Of a stretch of 64,000 nt of DNA, positions 18,208 to 27,865 are shown piece by piece. The position numbers and the translations under genes were made by a program. A model generated the notes under the pieces. It was not told the DNA's origin and did no database searches. It saw only the letters and a list, made by a program, of their open reading frames with translations. Numbering within the stretch: position 1 is the stretch's first letter; each line of letters begins with the position of its first letter. The DNA comes from an uncultured bacterium (GTDB lineage Bacteria > Bacteroidota > Rhodothermia > Rhodothermales > UBA10348): the NCBI GenBank assembly GCA_943788505.1, contig CALSQR010000001.1:744001-808000 (forward strand). The letters are read 5' to 3'.

Positions 18208-18996
18208 TTACTTTCCATTTAGAAGTCGTCTTTTTAAATACGCGAAAGCTCTTCGAGCTACCACTCGAATCGGCCTCCTTGGTAAGACATAGCCTTCCAT
18301 GTACCCCTCTATCCAGTCTGTAGGGGACATCTCTGAGTCGTTGTAAGGCGTTTTGAACGATTGAGGCTCGAAGCGATTCAGACTGCCCCATTTCTGCACA
18401 AAATAAGCTTCGCTCAAAGCCGCTGAGGCTGAACGTCCTAATCTATTCGTTGTCTGATGTCCTAAATGAATGAAAGGCGCATGGACGCGATGCCATCTAA
18501 TGCCTAGGAGACTGATTCGGTAATCCATATCAATGTCCTCCCACCAACATGGGTAAAAATTTTCGTCGAACCACCCACATAACTTTTGGAAACCGGGTCT
18601 TACCATAAAACAGCTAAAATCCATTTCCGCCTCAAAAGTCAATTCAAACGTCTTTCCACGTGACTCAACAATATCGTAGGGGTCCTCGAAGTATTTGGAT
18701 GCATCGCTCGGAACAGTCAGGACCACGTCCTGAGGAAGTTGTTGGGATTCCGCAACCCATTTATCGATGGTATCGGGAGCGAAAAGAACGTCATCATTGC
18801 TAACGATTACGCAGTCACAGGAGCGATCCCAGGCCTGCCTGATTCCAGTGTTCCAGGCCTTAGCCAAGGCTACTTTCTCGCGGTATTGAGGTTGAATTAA
18901 AAAAACCAACTCGTGCTCTTGCGACCTAGCCGAGGAAATAAAATCCAACGCTTGCGAAAAATTATTTAGTACCGGTACAACGATTCCGACGCGCAT
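18208..18996 (-). CDS. Family 2 glycosyltransferase
   Basis: This 262-residue GT-A enzyme starts MRVGIVVPVLNN, the usual first strand. It then has WNTGIRQAW, an acidic nucleotide-sugar site VIVSNDDVLFAP (about 70-80), SCFMVRP, and WWEDIDMDYRISLLGIRWHRV, a catalytic ED-containing motif seen in rhamnosyl and related transferases. No membrane segment is visible, so it acts at the cytoplasmic face. It is 63 bases before the sulfatase gene on the same strand. Together they could modify or degrade a surface glycan, but that link is inference. Donor and acceptor cannot be read from the sequence. Confidence 0.85.
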   Translation of the reverse strand: MRVGIVVPVLNNFSQALDFISSARSQEHELVFLIQPQYREKVALAKAWNTGIRQAWDRSCDCVIVSNDDVLFAPDTIDKWVAESQQLPQDVVLTVPSDASKYFEDPYDIVESRGKTFELTFEAEMDFSCFMVRPGFQKLCGWFDENFYPCWWEDIDMDYRISLLGIRWHRVHAPFIHLGHQTTNRLGRSASAALSEAYFVQKWGSLNRFEPQSFKTPYNDSEMSPTDWIEGYMEGYVLPRRPIRVVARRAFAYLKRRLLNGK

Positions 18997-19168
18997 GAGA
19001 AAATATTCGAGCAGTTGAATTAAACAATCAGAACACGAAGTGGGGATATTTCAGCATCTGCTGCCACGTCAGCAGGTGCAAGTTATGAACCCAATGGCTA
19101 GATATACGATTCAAAAGCTACGAATATCCACCCTGGTTGTTACCTAGACTTCACTCAATGAGGACTCT

Positions 19169-19560
19169 GTGCCAACAAGCCATCCACACCACAAAGACAA
19201 TCGTCACGAATTTGCATGGTGGGTCGGTATGATCATCAATCCGCTGGTCCTCCCTCTTCCACTCCCGTTTCTAATGGCAAGGCATGCTGACGCGTCGACC
19301 ATCGAACTGACCCGGATTATTGCAATGGCCCTGTTTGGGTACCTGGTTGTTCTTTTCGCGAAGTTATAGCTGGCTGTCTTTTCGTTTTACTAGTTCCGGC
19401 ACTTGAATTCTGGTTACTTCACGTGGGGAATCTGCTCTACCCCACTGGAACGATCTGAGCGTCGTCGGGTTGAGTTCATCTCGGCATCTCCATTCAAATC
19501 GGACGCGATTTCAGAACCGTTACTACGTAGTTTCCTGCTCACGTTGACCGGAGTTTTTTC
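19169..19560 (+). pseudogene. Degraded PAP2-like membrane phosphatase remnant
   Basis: A GTG-started frame encodes 66 residues with a hydrophobic stretch (WWVGMIINPLVLPLPLPFLMA) and stops at 19367-19369. Shifting by one base at about 19363 continues as VIAGCLFVLLVPALEFWLLH and LLYPT. Shifting back near 19440 continues with ERSERRRVEF. Joined, the segments look like the first third of a membrane protein of the phosphatidic-acid-phosphatase type: helix, helix, then a basic ER-rich loop. No catalytic PAP2 motifs follow before the TonB receptor gene. I read this as two indels plus a truncation. Family assignment is tentative, and the short frame alone could be a small membrane protein. Confidence 0.4.
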
Positions 19561-19600
19561 TCTCCCTGTCCGATTCATGAATCGACTCGCCTTTGCGCCG

Positions 19601-22114
19601 ATGAACAAGCGCTCTTCTTGGCTGGCTTTCTCCTCCTCCACTTTTCTCTGGGTTTTACTTGGGGCGGTAGTCCTGTGGCCATCGACGACCAACGCGCAGG
19701 AATGGGGAGCCGTTTCGGGCCAGATTACCGCTTCGGATTCACGGTTTCCGATCCCTGGTGCCACCGTGATCGTGGACGGGACCAACTTCGGAACGGCCGC
19801 GGATCCAGAGGGGAAATACCTCCTTCGCCTACCTGTTGGCGAGTATGTCCTCCGTTTTTCTTCGGTTGGCTTCTCGGTAGCCCGAGACTCAGTTGTCGTT
19901 CGCTCCAACATCACCACCTATCTCAATCGTTCTCTGGACCCTTCCACAGTGGAAATGGGCGAATTAACGGTCGAGGGACGAAGAAATGCAGAAGCCGGTG
20001 TCTTCGGTATTTCCCCGGAAGATGTGCGAAATATGCCAACGCCCATGCGCGATGCGCTACGCGCCTTGCGTGTTCTCCCAGGCGTAGTCACGAACAACGA
20101 GTTATCGAATCAATTCTCGGTTCGCGGCGGAGGCTTCAATGAGAATCTCTTTTTCTTAAATGGCTTCGAAATATTTCTCCCCTTCCGGCCCCGCACTGGT
20201 GAACAAGAGGGACTTTCGCTCATCAACGGTGACATGGTTGAGCGGATGACTTTGTACGCCGGCGGATTTCCCGTTCGATATGGTGGCAAGTTATCCTCAG
20301 CAGTCGAAGCAGAGTACCGAAGACCACAGCGCTCTGGTGAACCGCTTGGAGGAACTGCACACGTATCCTTGTTGGACGCGGGCATCTCAGCAGGTGGAAA
20401 GGCCCTTGGTGGAAAGCTTGGATGGCTGGGCGGCGTGCGCAAAGCACAGGCTCGACGATTTTTTCAGACGCAGGAATTGAAAGGCGAATACCAGCCTGAC
20501 TATACAGATGCCCAGGTCTACCTCGGCTACACGATTCGTCAAGGTCACGAGGTGGAATTTCTGGGGATGTTGGCAGAGAACGAGTTCCGGCTCGACCCGA
20601 ATGGCAGAAAGACATTTTTTGGCACTCTGAGCCAGAATGAGCTCCTTGCACCCTCTAATCTGCAATCACTTTGGATTCAGTTCGACGCGGATAACGAGGA
20701 AACAGACGCCTACTCGACACTCTTCTCTGGCCTCAGAGTGACGAATCGGCTCTCGCCCTCCTTCCGGATGGAGCACGATGTAGCCATTTATGACACAGAA
20801 GAAACCGAAGTGCTCGACCTATCGGGCACGGCCGTTCTTTATCAGGTCGATCCTGGCTCTGATAATCCGCAAGACGGAGAAGGCCTATTCCCCACCGGTT
20901 CTAGCAGGCAGGAAGATGCTGCGGACAACCGAATCGCGGTCCGTACGACCTCCGCACAGGGGCGCTACCTTCTGACCCGCGAACGTCATACTGCAGAAGT
21001 CGGTTGGGCGTTGCGGAGTTTAGACTTCGAGGATCGCATCAATGAAAAGTCAGTGGTCGTCGGTCGGAGTACCACTGGCGACATCGTTCGCATCGTAGCG
21101 GACAGCTTGAACGATGCGGCTTCTCTTTCAACCTCCCAAACGGCTCTCCATGTCCAGGAAACGGTCGATGTCTTTGCCGATGAACCAGGGCGGCTGGTAG
21201 TCACGGCTGGCCTTCGCGCGGATCACTACGGCTTCACGGACGAATGGACGCTTTCTCCAAGAGCATCGTTCACGTTCCAGGCCAACCCGATCACCTCCTG
21301 GTTCGGTTCCGTTGGTCTCTACCATCAGGCGCCCACGTATCGGGAATTGCGCGGAAAGCCCGAAGTTGGAGAATCTATTCTGGGTGCGCTAAATGATTCC
21401 TTGAAGTCCCAACGTTCTTTTCAGGTGGTCCTCGGGGGAGAATATTTCATCCCCTCCCGCCGTTTCTATCTACGGGGCGAGGCATGGATTAAGCAGATTG
21501 ATAACCTCATTTCCTATGACATAGAAAATGTTCGCGTCCTGTATTCCGGTGAGAACGATGGTCGAGGATCCGCTTTTGGTGTCGACCTGCAGCTTCGTGG
21601 TGAACTCGTGCCAGGCATGGAAAGTTGGCTGAACTACTCCTTTCTGTCCACGAGAGAGAAATTTGACCCGGCGTTTCAGACAAGGCAGAATACTGGCTGG
21701 GTAGCCCGACCAACCGACCAACGACACACTGTCAGTCTCTTTGTGCAGGACTATATACCGTCAGACCCTACTTGGCGCCTGCACCTTCGCACCCTATATG
21801 GATCAGGCCTGCCCTATACCCCGCCCATTCCGGGAGAACAGATCGGCAATATCGTCGAACAAGCCCCGGGAGATCGCTTTTCTGCTCGATATACGCGTTT
21901 TTTCCGCTTCGATATAGGTGCAACGAAAGAAATCACACAAGAGCGTACGGGCTCACGCGTGGCTGTGGAACTGACGGCTGAGATCCTGAATTTATTCGAC
22001 ATGATCAATACAGTATCCTATTCTTGGATTCCAGATGGTTCAGGCATTTGGCAGCGCATTCCGACCCGATTGACACCTCGTACGCTCAATGTTAGACTAG
22101 GCCTACGATTCTGA
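19601..22114 (+). CDS. TonB-dependent outer-membrane receptor with carboxypeptidase-like N domain
   Basis: This protein of about 837 residues starts at the ATG at 19601, which gives a signal peptide ending STTNAQ. The open frame extends further upstream, but that part belongs to the broken gene before it. Domains are a CarboxypepD_reg-like fold (GQITASDSRFPIPGATVIV, about 40-120), a plug with MRDALRALRVLPGVV and NQFSVRGGGFNENLFFLNG (about 145-260), and a barrel to the C terminus RTLNVRLGLRF. It imports a large substrate using the proton-motive force. There is no SusD partner, so it is not a classical polysaccharide-utilisation pair. The substrate is unknown. Confidence 0.9.
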   Translation: MNKRSSWLAFSSSTFLWVLLGAVVLWPSTTNAQEWGAVSGQITASDSRFPIPGATVIVDGTNFGTAADPEGKYLLRLPVGEYVLRFSSVGFSVARDSVVVRSNITTYLNRSLDPSTVEMGELTVEGRRNAEAGVFGISPEDVRNMPTPMRDALRALRVLPGVVTNNELSNQFSVRGGGFNENLFFLNGFEIFLPFRPRTGEQEGLSLINGDMVERMTLYAGGFPVRYGGKLSSAVEAEYRRPQRSGEPLGGTAHVSLLDAGISAGGKALGGKLGWLGGVRKAQARRFFQTQELKGEYQPDYTDAQVYLGYTIRQGHEVEFLGMLAENEFRLDPNGRKTFFGTLSQNELLAPSNLQSLWIQFDADNEETDAYSTLFSGLRVTNRLSPSFRMEHDVAIYDTEETEVLDLSGTAVLYQVDPGSDNPQDGEGLFPTGSSRQEDAADNRIAVRTTSAQGRYLLTRERHTAEVGWALRSLDFEDRINEKSVVVGRSTTGDIVRIVADSLNDAASLSTSQTALHVQETVDVFADEPGRLVVTAGLRADHYGFTDEWTLSPRASFTFQANPITSWFGSVGLYHQAPTYRELRGKPEVGESILGALNDSLKSQRSFQVVLGGEYFIPSRRFYLRGEAWIKQIDNLISYDIENVRVLYSGENDGRGSAFGVDLQLRGELVPGMESWLNYSFLSTREKFDPAFQTRQNTGWVARPTDQRHTVSLFVQDYIPSDPTWRLHLRTLYGSGLPYTPPIPGEQIGNIVEQAPGDRFSARYTRFFRFDIGATKEITQERTGSRVAVELTAEILNLFDMINTVSYSWIPDGSGIWQRIPTRLTPRTLNVRLGLRF

Positions 22115-22168
22115 TTTCGTGCTGGGATCTGCTCCGTTTCGATTGACTCTTTAGCTTAGGGAGGCTGC

Positions 22169-22707
22169 ATGAAATGCACTGTATACATGGCCATCAGCCT
22201 CGATGGCTTCATTGCCCGAAAAAACGGTGACCTAGACTGGCTCCCGGCATTCGGCGCAAACGAAGAAGACTACGGCTACCACAATTTTATGGAAAGCGTG
22301 GACGCTCTTGTGATGGGACGAAATACCTTTACGAAAGTACTCTCGTTTGGAGGAAAGTGGCTCTACGGCTCTAAACCGGTCATCGTCTTAAGCAGCCAGC
22401 CGTGTGACATACCAGACAGCTTGCCCGATTCCGTAGAGAATCTGCACGGTGATATGGGAGACCTCGTTGCAGGCCTTTTGCAACGAGGATTCGAACACCT
22501 ATACGTGGATGGAGGGAAAACCGCACAAATGTTCCTCAATAATGATCTTATAGACAGATATATACTTACTGTTATTCCAGTATTGATTGGTACTGGTATT
22601 TCTCTTTTAGACCAATAAGCACAGATAGAAGGCTTAAGTTGGCAGACCATAGATCTTGGCCAAGCGGTCTTCTTCAGCTAACTTATGATGTTACAAAGAC
22701 GAATTAG
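22169..22707 (+). pseudogene. RibD C-terminal/DHFR-like reductase, frameshifted
   Basis: The gene has a strong ribosome site (GGGAGG) and starts KCTVYMAISLDGFIARKNGD, followed by DALVMGRNTF, PVIVLSS and LYVDGG, all typical of the RibD_C/DHFR-like NADPH reductases. The frame ends early at 22618 after VLIGTGISLLDQ. In frame 1, one base off, the expected end is intact: RLKLADHRSWPSGLLQLTYDV, then a stop at 22705-22707. Adding one T to the TTTT run at 22605-22608 joins the halves into a normal protein of about 179 residues. It is therefore either a recent one-base deletion or a homopolymer sequencing error. The substrate of this subgroup is not established. Confidence 0.8.
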
Positions 22708-22715
22708 ACCTTCTT

Positions 22716-22740
22716 ATATGTAACTTTATATGTTACATAT
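22716..22740. promoter_or_regulatory. Perfect AT-rich palindrome upstream of xylulokinase gene
   Basis: ATATGTAAC (22716-22724) and GTTACATAT (22732-22740) form a perfect 9-bp inverted repeat with a 7-base spacer. It is 86 bases before the kinase ATG. TTTT follows, so it could instead be a weak terminator for the RibD-like gene. The symmetry and position also suit an operator. Confidence 0.55.
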
Positions 22741-22825
22741 TTTTCCTTTATAACTTGCAGTTTGGTCCACTCTGCATCTGCCTCTGTTGCTAGAAAAGCC
22801 CACATGAATACCCCTTCCCTACTAG

Positions 22826-24319
22826 ATGAATAAGTTCTTCCTTGGAATCGATATCGGTAGTTCGTCTGTCAAAACTGTCATTTTCGATGCACAGGAATGC
22901 AAGACAGTTGCACGAGCGACATGGCCTTCTACTGAACAACCCATAAATGCGCCTCGTCCTGGGTGGGCTGAACAGGACCCACAGATGTGGTGGGACAACT
23001 TCAAGATGGGATATGCGCAGGTTGTGCAAGAAGCAGCATTAGATACCAGTCAAATAGTGGCGATCGGTATATCCTATCAAATGCATGGCCTTGTGGCTTT
23101 GGACTCATCAGGCGAGGTCGTTCGACCTTCTATTATCTGGTGTGATTCACGAGCGGTCGACGTGGGGCAAAAGGCTCTTGAGTCTATTGGACTTGAGAAG
23201 TGCCTGGAACACTTCTTGAATTCACCCGGCAATTTCACGGCGGCCAAACTAGGATGGGTCCGGCAAAACGAACCGGACGTATTTGAGCGTATCTACCGGT
23301 TCATGCTTCCAGGTGACTATATCGCCTACCGCCTAACTGGCGAGATGACAACCACAGAGGGTGGTCTTTCAGAAGGTGTTCTGTGGGACTTCACAGAAAA
23401 GCGTCCTGCCGTTGAGGTGATGGCTGAGATGGGTATTTCTCCTTCCCTCCTCCCCGATCGAGTGCCTTCGGTGGGATTTCAAGGAGTGGTGAGCCCAACC
23501 ATTGCTGAAGCTTTGGGCCTAAGCGCTGACGTTAGGGTGACCTACCGAGCCGGTGACCAGCCCAACAATGCTTTTTCGCTTGGCGTCTTGGAGCCAGGAC
23601 AGATTGCAACTTCGGCCGGGACCTCCGCCGTTATCTACGCTGTGACGGACAAGAATGCTGCCGATAAGGCCTCTCGCGTGAACACCTTTCTGCACGTCAA
23701 CAATCAACCTGATAGGGCGCGCAACGGCGTTCTAGTATGCGTTAATGGATCAGGGATCTTGTACAGTTGGCTACGAAGACTATTGGGGAGTGCAGGCGCT
23801 GCCATGTCCTATCAGGCCATGAATGCGCTCTCAGATACTGCCAGCCCGGGAAGCGAAGGGCTTCTATTCTATCCATTCGGAAATGGAGCGGAGCGAATTT
23901 TGAATAATGCTCGACCGAACGCCAGCATACAGCAACTCGATTTCAATCGGCACGGGCCAGAACACTTGATACGAGCGGGGATGGAAGGCATAGTGTATGC
24001 TATGAATCTGGGGATCGACGTGCTCAGGGGGATAGGTGTGACATGCGAGTCGGTCCGTGCAGGTCGCGCAAATCTGTTTCTCTCTCCTGCCTTCCGGTCA
24101 ATCTTCGCCAACGTGACGAACATGCGGATGCATTTGTTCGATACGGATGGCGCCGAGGGCGCAGCCCGAGGCGCGGCATTGGGCGCTGGATATTATGCTG
24201 ATACCGATGAGGCCTTCAACTCATTACACTGCCTCGAAGTCGTAGAGCCTAATCCTGAACTTGTTGACATATACGATGAACTATCTGCTGCCTGGAGTGC
24301 GTCGTTTACCTCATCCTGA
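22826..24319 (+). CDS. xylB: Xylulokinase, FGGY family
   Basis: This 497-residue sugar kinase would phosphorylate D-xylulose for the pentose phosphate pathway. It has FLGIDIGSSSVKTVIFD at the N terminus, GISYQMHGLVALD and IIWCDSRA for substrate binding, and YRAGDQPNNAFSLG with the likely catalytic base D244. Then come GQIATSAGTSAVIYA and a C-terminal ATP-site segment, DGAEGAARGAALGAGYY. The MHG and CDSR motifs favour xylulokinase over glycerol or ribulose kinases. No xylose isomerase or transporter gene is adjacent, so it stands alone here. A perfect palindrome lies upstream and may bind a sugar-responsive repressor. Confidence 0.88.
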   Translation: MNKFFLGIDIGSSSVKTVIFDAQECKTVARATWPSTEQPINAPRPGWAEQDPQMWWDNFKMGYAQVVQEAALDTSQIVAIGISYQMHGLVALDSSGEVVRPSIIWCDSRAVDVGQKALESIGLEKCLEHFLNSPGNFTAAKLGWVRQNEPDVFERIYRFMLPGDYIAYRLTGEMTTTEGGLSEGVLWDFTEKRPAVEVMAEMGISPSLLPDRVPSVGFQGVVSPTIAEALGLSADVRVTYRAGDQPNNAFSLGVLEPGQIATSAGTSAVIYAVTDKNAADKASRVNTFLHVNNQPDRARNGVLVCVNGSGILYSWLRRLLGSAGAAMSYQAMNALSDTASPGSEGLLFYPFGNGAERILNNARPNASIQQLDFNRHGPEHLIRAGMEGIVYAMNLGIDVLRGIGVTCESVRAGRANLFLSPAFRSIFANVTNMRMHLFDTDGAEGAARGAALGAGYYADTDEAFNSLHCLEVVEPNPELVDIYDELSAAWSASFTSS

Positions 24320-24851
24320 CTAGCATGTCCAGACCCGTTATCCCCAGCATCACACCACCATAATCATTAGCCCCTAAACCAAGCCATAAGGCTCTGTTGG
24401 CTCCTTGTGTGAGATCTGTATGCGCGCCTTAAACGGTCTTTTAGGGCCTCTTGTGTGCTTTTATACCGTTTTCCGCGCCATATCTTCTTTTTCTGTTTTT
24501 CTTTTTCTCATGCAAATTACACCCCCTATTATTCATTTGTTTTGCTAGTTTTTTTGCTCGTTATACTATGTTTTTTTGCACCTGCTATCAGGACACCCAT
24601 CTACATCTTCTGACCCTATATTTTATCTTTATGTGATGTTATTTGTGTCTTTTTTTAAGCTATTTTTCGTCATAGGTCAAAGCATATTCCGCTATGAAGG
24701 AGTCAGTTAATAATTATGGGAAGAGTTTCCGTGCTGAAGTAACGCCTGAAATCATATTTGCTTACCGTTCGATCGGCCACAATATGGCATAACTGTGACT
24801 TAATCGGCCCTTAGAACACTCGGCTGACGCCTGATAAAAGCCTGCTTAAGC
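24320..24851. other. T-rich intergenic stretch
   Basis: This is 532 bases between the convergent kinase and EamA genes. The part from 24460 to 24670 is strongly T-rich on the plus strand, with several runs of five to seven T and a C/T bias. A short frame there translates to a Phe/Leu-rich nonsense-like peptide. I see no gene, tRNA or clear hairpin. It marks the left edge of the AT-rich accessory segment. Confidence 0.6.
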
Positions 24852-25781
24852 CTAGCTAAGATCCTTTTTAACTCGAGGCTTTCCACCGTAGAGAATTATG
24901 AGAGACACGGCGGACACCATGATTACGATGGCAATCAGAATCCGGGCATTGACCGCCTCACCCGCCAGCCACCAGCCCAGGAATACGGCCACAACGGGAT
25001 TAACGAAGGCATACGACGATATCTGCTTGGGCGGCGCATTCGCCAGTAGCCATACATAGGCTGAAAACGCTACCAATGAACCGAAGATCACCAGATACCA
25101 CCACGCCCATGCGGACTGTTCAGATATAGCTCCCCATTCAAACACGCTCCACTCCCCTAGTGCAAGTCCCAGGAGACCCATAACAGCCCCACCAGCCGCC
25201 ATCTGAATCGCGGAAGACATGAATAGGTTTTCTGGCATCGCAATCATCTTGCTACGCAACGAGCCAGCAGACCAAGACAATGTGGCTGCTAACACCGCAA
25301 ACACTGCCATGGCACTAGAATCTTGAGCTCCCGATATAATCTCTGGCCCAGTCAATATCACGATTCCAAAAAACCCAAGAATGAGTCCGAAGATAACAGG
25401 ACGTGTCGGCGCGCCACCCTTCAACATCTTCCAATCAAGCAGAACCAACCAGAGAGGAACCGCCGTAATAATGAGCGCCACAAATCCTGAGTCAATGTAC
25501 TGCTCTGCCCATGCAATTAATCCGGTCCCTATGCCCAACGTGAATATCCCTATCAACGCTCCATTGACAGTACGTTTCAACGGAGGTCGCTTAATGCCCT
25601 TCAACCGCAAGAAGCCATAGAGCACCATTCCGGCAAAAAGGAACCGTGACCCAATCGTCAGAAACGGTGGAATTGTATCAATAGCGAATGCAATCGCTAG
25701 ATATGTCGACCCCCACACGATGTAAATCATCGCGAAGGCAAGAATCATCTTGAGAGAACCACCCGGGGAAGGATTGGTCAT
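24852..25781 (-). CDS. EamA/DMT-family exporter
   Basis: This 309-residue inner-membrane transporter has ten predicted helices made of two EamA repeats. Repeat one contains MIYIVWGSTYLAIAFAIDTIP and FLTIGSRFLFAG, GLIAWAEQYIDSGFVALI, then VILTGPEI. Repeat two contains WSAGSLRSKM, AYVWLLANAPPKQISSYAFVNPVVAV and FLGWWLAGEAVN. It resembles the YedA-type metabolite exporters that move amino acids or related small molecules out of the cell. The ATG at 25781 is the natural start. It is divergent from the TPR-CHAT gene with about 190 bases between. The substrate cannot be read. Confidence 0.9.
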   Translation of the reverse strand: MTNPSPGGSLKMILAFAMIYIVWGSTYLAIAFAIDTIPPFLTIGSRFLFAGMVLYGFLRLKGIKRPPLKRTVNGALIGIFTLGIGTGLIAWAEQYIDSGFVALIITAVPLWLVLLDWKMLKGGAPTRPVIFGLILGFFGIVILTGPEIISGAQDSSAMAVFAVLAATLSWSAGSLRSKMIAMPENLFMSSAIQMAAGGAVMGLLGLALGEWSVFEWGAISEQSAWAWWYLVIFGSLVAFSAYVWLLANAPPKQISSYAFVNPVVAVFLGWWLAGEAVNARILIAIVIMVSAVSLIILYGGKPRVKKDLS

Positions 25782-25972
25782 GGTTTTTTTCGTGAATCCG
25801 GTCTTTGGATTGTGAAAAGCTAGATCTTCAGATTTGTCGCATGTAGTCGTAGGATTTCTCTGTTTTGCGTTTAATCAGGAAAGGGTTCGTCGCAAAGTTA
25901 CGAGGAGGGGAGACGAGACTCTTTAAATAATGAATTGAACGAAACAAGATTAATCTCGATAGAGGTATTGCA

Positions 25973-27865
25973 TTGAAATCACAACAAGCTAACGTATTCA
26001 TTACCCCAATATTATTTTCGGTATTTGCAATCGGTTGCCTTCAATTTCCTTCCAATCAAGAACAAGGCTCTCTTTCAGAGCGAGCGCTGAAAGCCTCGTT
26101 CCGTCTTCAATATTCTCAGGCCGACTCCTTATATCTTGCGGCCTCTGATTCAGCTTCAACAGAAGGTAATAATGACTTGGTACAAAGAATGATGATAGCT
26201 AGAGGTGAGCTATTGCTTGGTCAAGGAAAGTTCATTGAAGCCAAAACATTGTTCCTCCAGTTAGTTTCTTCCGTTGAAAACGAGAATGTAACTCACCACA
26301 GTCTATCGCTTGGTAATTGCTATCTGGCAGAAATCGCTATCAGAACAGGTGCCTTCTTCAAAGCCGACAACTACCTCAAAGAATGCTGGTATTTCATGCC
26401 ATCACTTGAGAAAGACCGGATTGATATTGAGCCATATTACTTCCACACTTTAGGCTTTTTACATCACCAACAGGCTCAGTTTGATCAAGCTCTAGAATAT
26501 TATGACATTGCTGTGTCCAAATATTCGTTAGACGATACCAACAGGACTCTTGCTTATACAAATACACTCAATAACATAGGCAATGTGTATTACAGAATGG
26601 GGCTGTACGACCAAGCTGAAGATATGCATAGTGACAATGTCATTGTGCGTTCATCTTTCCTTCCTAGTAATCATCCCAAGATTGCTGGTTCAATCGGTAA
26701 TTTAGGTATAGTATACTTTGCGAAAGGTCAATACAATAAGGCGCTTCAGTATCAGTTCAGGTCTCTCGATATATGGCGTAATAGTGGTCGAATCGAGGAT
26801 CTATCAATCGCTCTAACTTATGACAACATTGGACAATCTTACTCAGCATCGGGTGATTTTGTAAATGCTCTATCATACCTCAATAAATCCCTCGTAATAA
26901 AATCTAATTATCTCTCGGAGCATCACCCCTCAAAGGCCACCACATATTGTCACTTAGCATCTACTTTGTTAAGCCTAGGAGATTTGCGGAGTGCCGAAGA
27001 CGCCATCAATATCGCTTTGAGTATTCTTGAGTCAGAAAACCTGACAAGCAAGCCATTATACGTTCTTGCGATTGGCACAAAGGCTAAGTTACTAGCCCTT
27101 CGAGGAAGGGTCGCCGAGGCAACCGCCCTGATAACGCATGCTTATGAGATCTCGAGCCACCAATCTCATCCTGTATTCGCAAAAGTCCTAAACCATAAGG
27201 CTGACATATGCCTAGAGCATAGACTTTATGATTGTGCTGTGGAGACCGCTCACACTGCTTTATACACAATCCTTGGGGCACCTGGTTTCAAGAACGAACG
27301 TTTTTCTGCGATTAGATTGGATTACAAAAATGCAGAATCTCTTTTATCATCTCTAAATTTGAAAGGGAAGGCACTGTTTCAACGCGGCTTGTCCCTCTCC
27401 AGTGAAATTGACTTAAATGCATCTTTCGATTCTTATGAACGGGCAGTTCGTTTGATTAGCAAAATCTATAGGTCTGGCTCACACTATGATGAGAGTTACC
27501 TACCTGTATACCAAAATGAGGTGATTCAAGGCGCGCTAATGGTAGGCCTGGAGCTAATTGACCGAAGCGACAATTCAGATGAAATAATCAAAAGAATGTT
27601 CAGCATTGTTGATGACTCTCGGAGTAGTGGCATCGTCGATAAACGCCAGAGAGAAACATTCATTGGTCATAGGACGGCAACCCAGCGTCAAGGTCCATTT
27701 CAGACTAAAGATGTAGATGATACCGTCATTGTCAGAGACCCAAAAGCCAGCACCTCATCCTTGTCTCCTCATAAATTCGACAGAAGTAGTTATAACCATA
27801 CTCCTTTTTCTCTAGTCTCATCAATTATTGTGAAAGACGGTTATTCTTTAATAGAGTATTTTTAA
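25973..27865 (+). CDS. TPR part of a TPR-CHAT lipoprotein (ends at in-frame stop)
   Basis: The 630-residue N-terminal portion starts at a TTG, then has a lipoprotein signal (FITPILFSVFAIGC), so it is predicted to be envelope-anchored. Residues 60-470 are tetratricopeptide repeats, for example NTLNNIGNVYYRMGLYDQAE, SIGNLGIVYFAKGQYNKAL and LTYDNIGQSYSASGDFVNAL. It ends DGYSLIEYF at a TAA (27863-27865). The next codons, in the same frame, read IQDDIYAFIIKDKSIYL and run straight into the CHAT peptidase domain. The first residues of CHAT domains typically look like LVEYF...YAF, so the stop cuts one protein. GC content is clearly lower than in neighbours. Transferred origin is inferred. Confidence 0.8.
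   Translation: MKSQQANVFITPILFSVFAIGCLQFPSNQEQGSLSERALKASFRLQYSQADSLYLAASDSASTEGNNDLVQRMMIARGELLLGQGKFIEAKTLFLQLVSSVENENVTHHSLSLGNCYLAEIAIRTGAFFKADNYLKECWYFMPSLEKDRIDIEPYYFHTLGFLHHQQAQFDQALEYYDIAVSKYSLDDTNRTLAYTNTLNNIGNVYYRMGLYDQAEDMHSDNVIVRSSFLPSNHPKIAGSIGNLGIVYFAKGQYNKALQYQFRSLDIWRNSGRIEDLSIALTYDNIGQSYSASGDFVNALSYLNKSLVIKSNYLSEHHPSKATTYCHLASTLLSLGDLRSAEDAINIALSILESENLTSKPLYVLAIGTKAKLLALRGRVAEATALITHAYEISSHQSHPVFAKVLNHKADICLEHRLYDCAVETAHTALYTILGAPGFKNERFSAIRLDYKNAESLLSSLNLKGKALFQRGLSLSSEIDLNASFDSYERAVRLISKIYRSGSHYDESYLPVYQNEVIQGALMVGLELIDRSDNSDEIIKRMFSIVDDSRSSGIVDKRQRETFIGHRTATQRQGPFQTKDVDDTVIVRDPKASTSSLSPHKFDRSSYNHTPFSLVSSIIVKDGYSLIEYF

Noticed and set aside
24451-24636. Phe/Leu-rich 61-residue frame in the T-rich stretch
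   Set aside because: Hydrophobicity follows from T-runs; it has no ribosome site and no pattern of a real membrane peptide.
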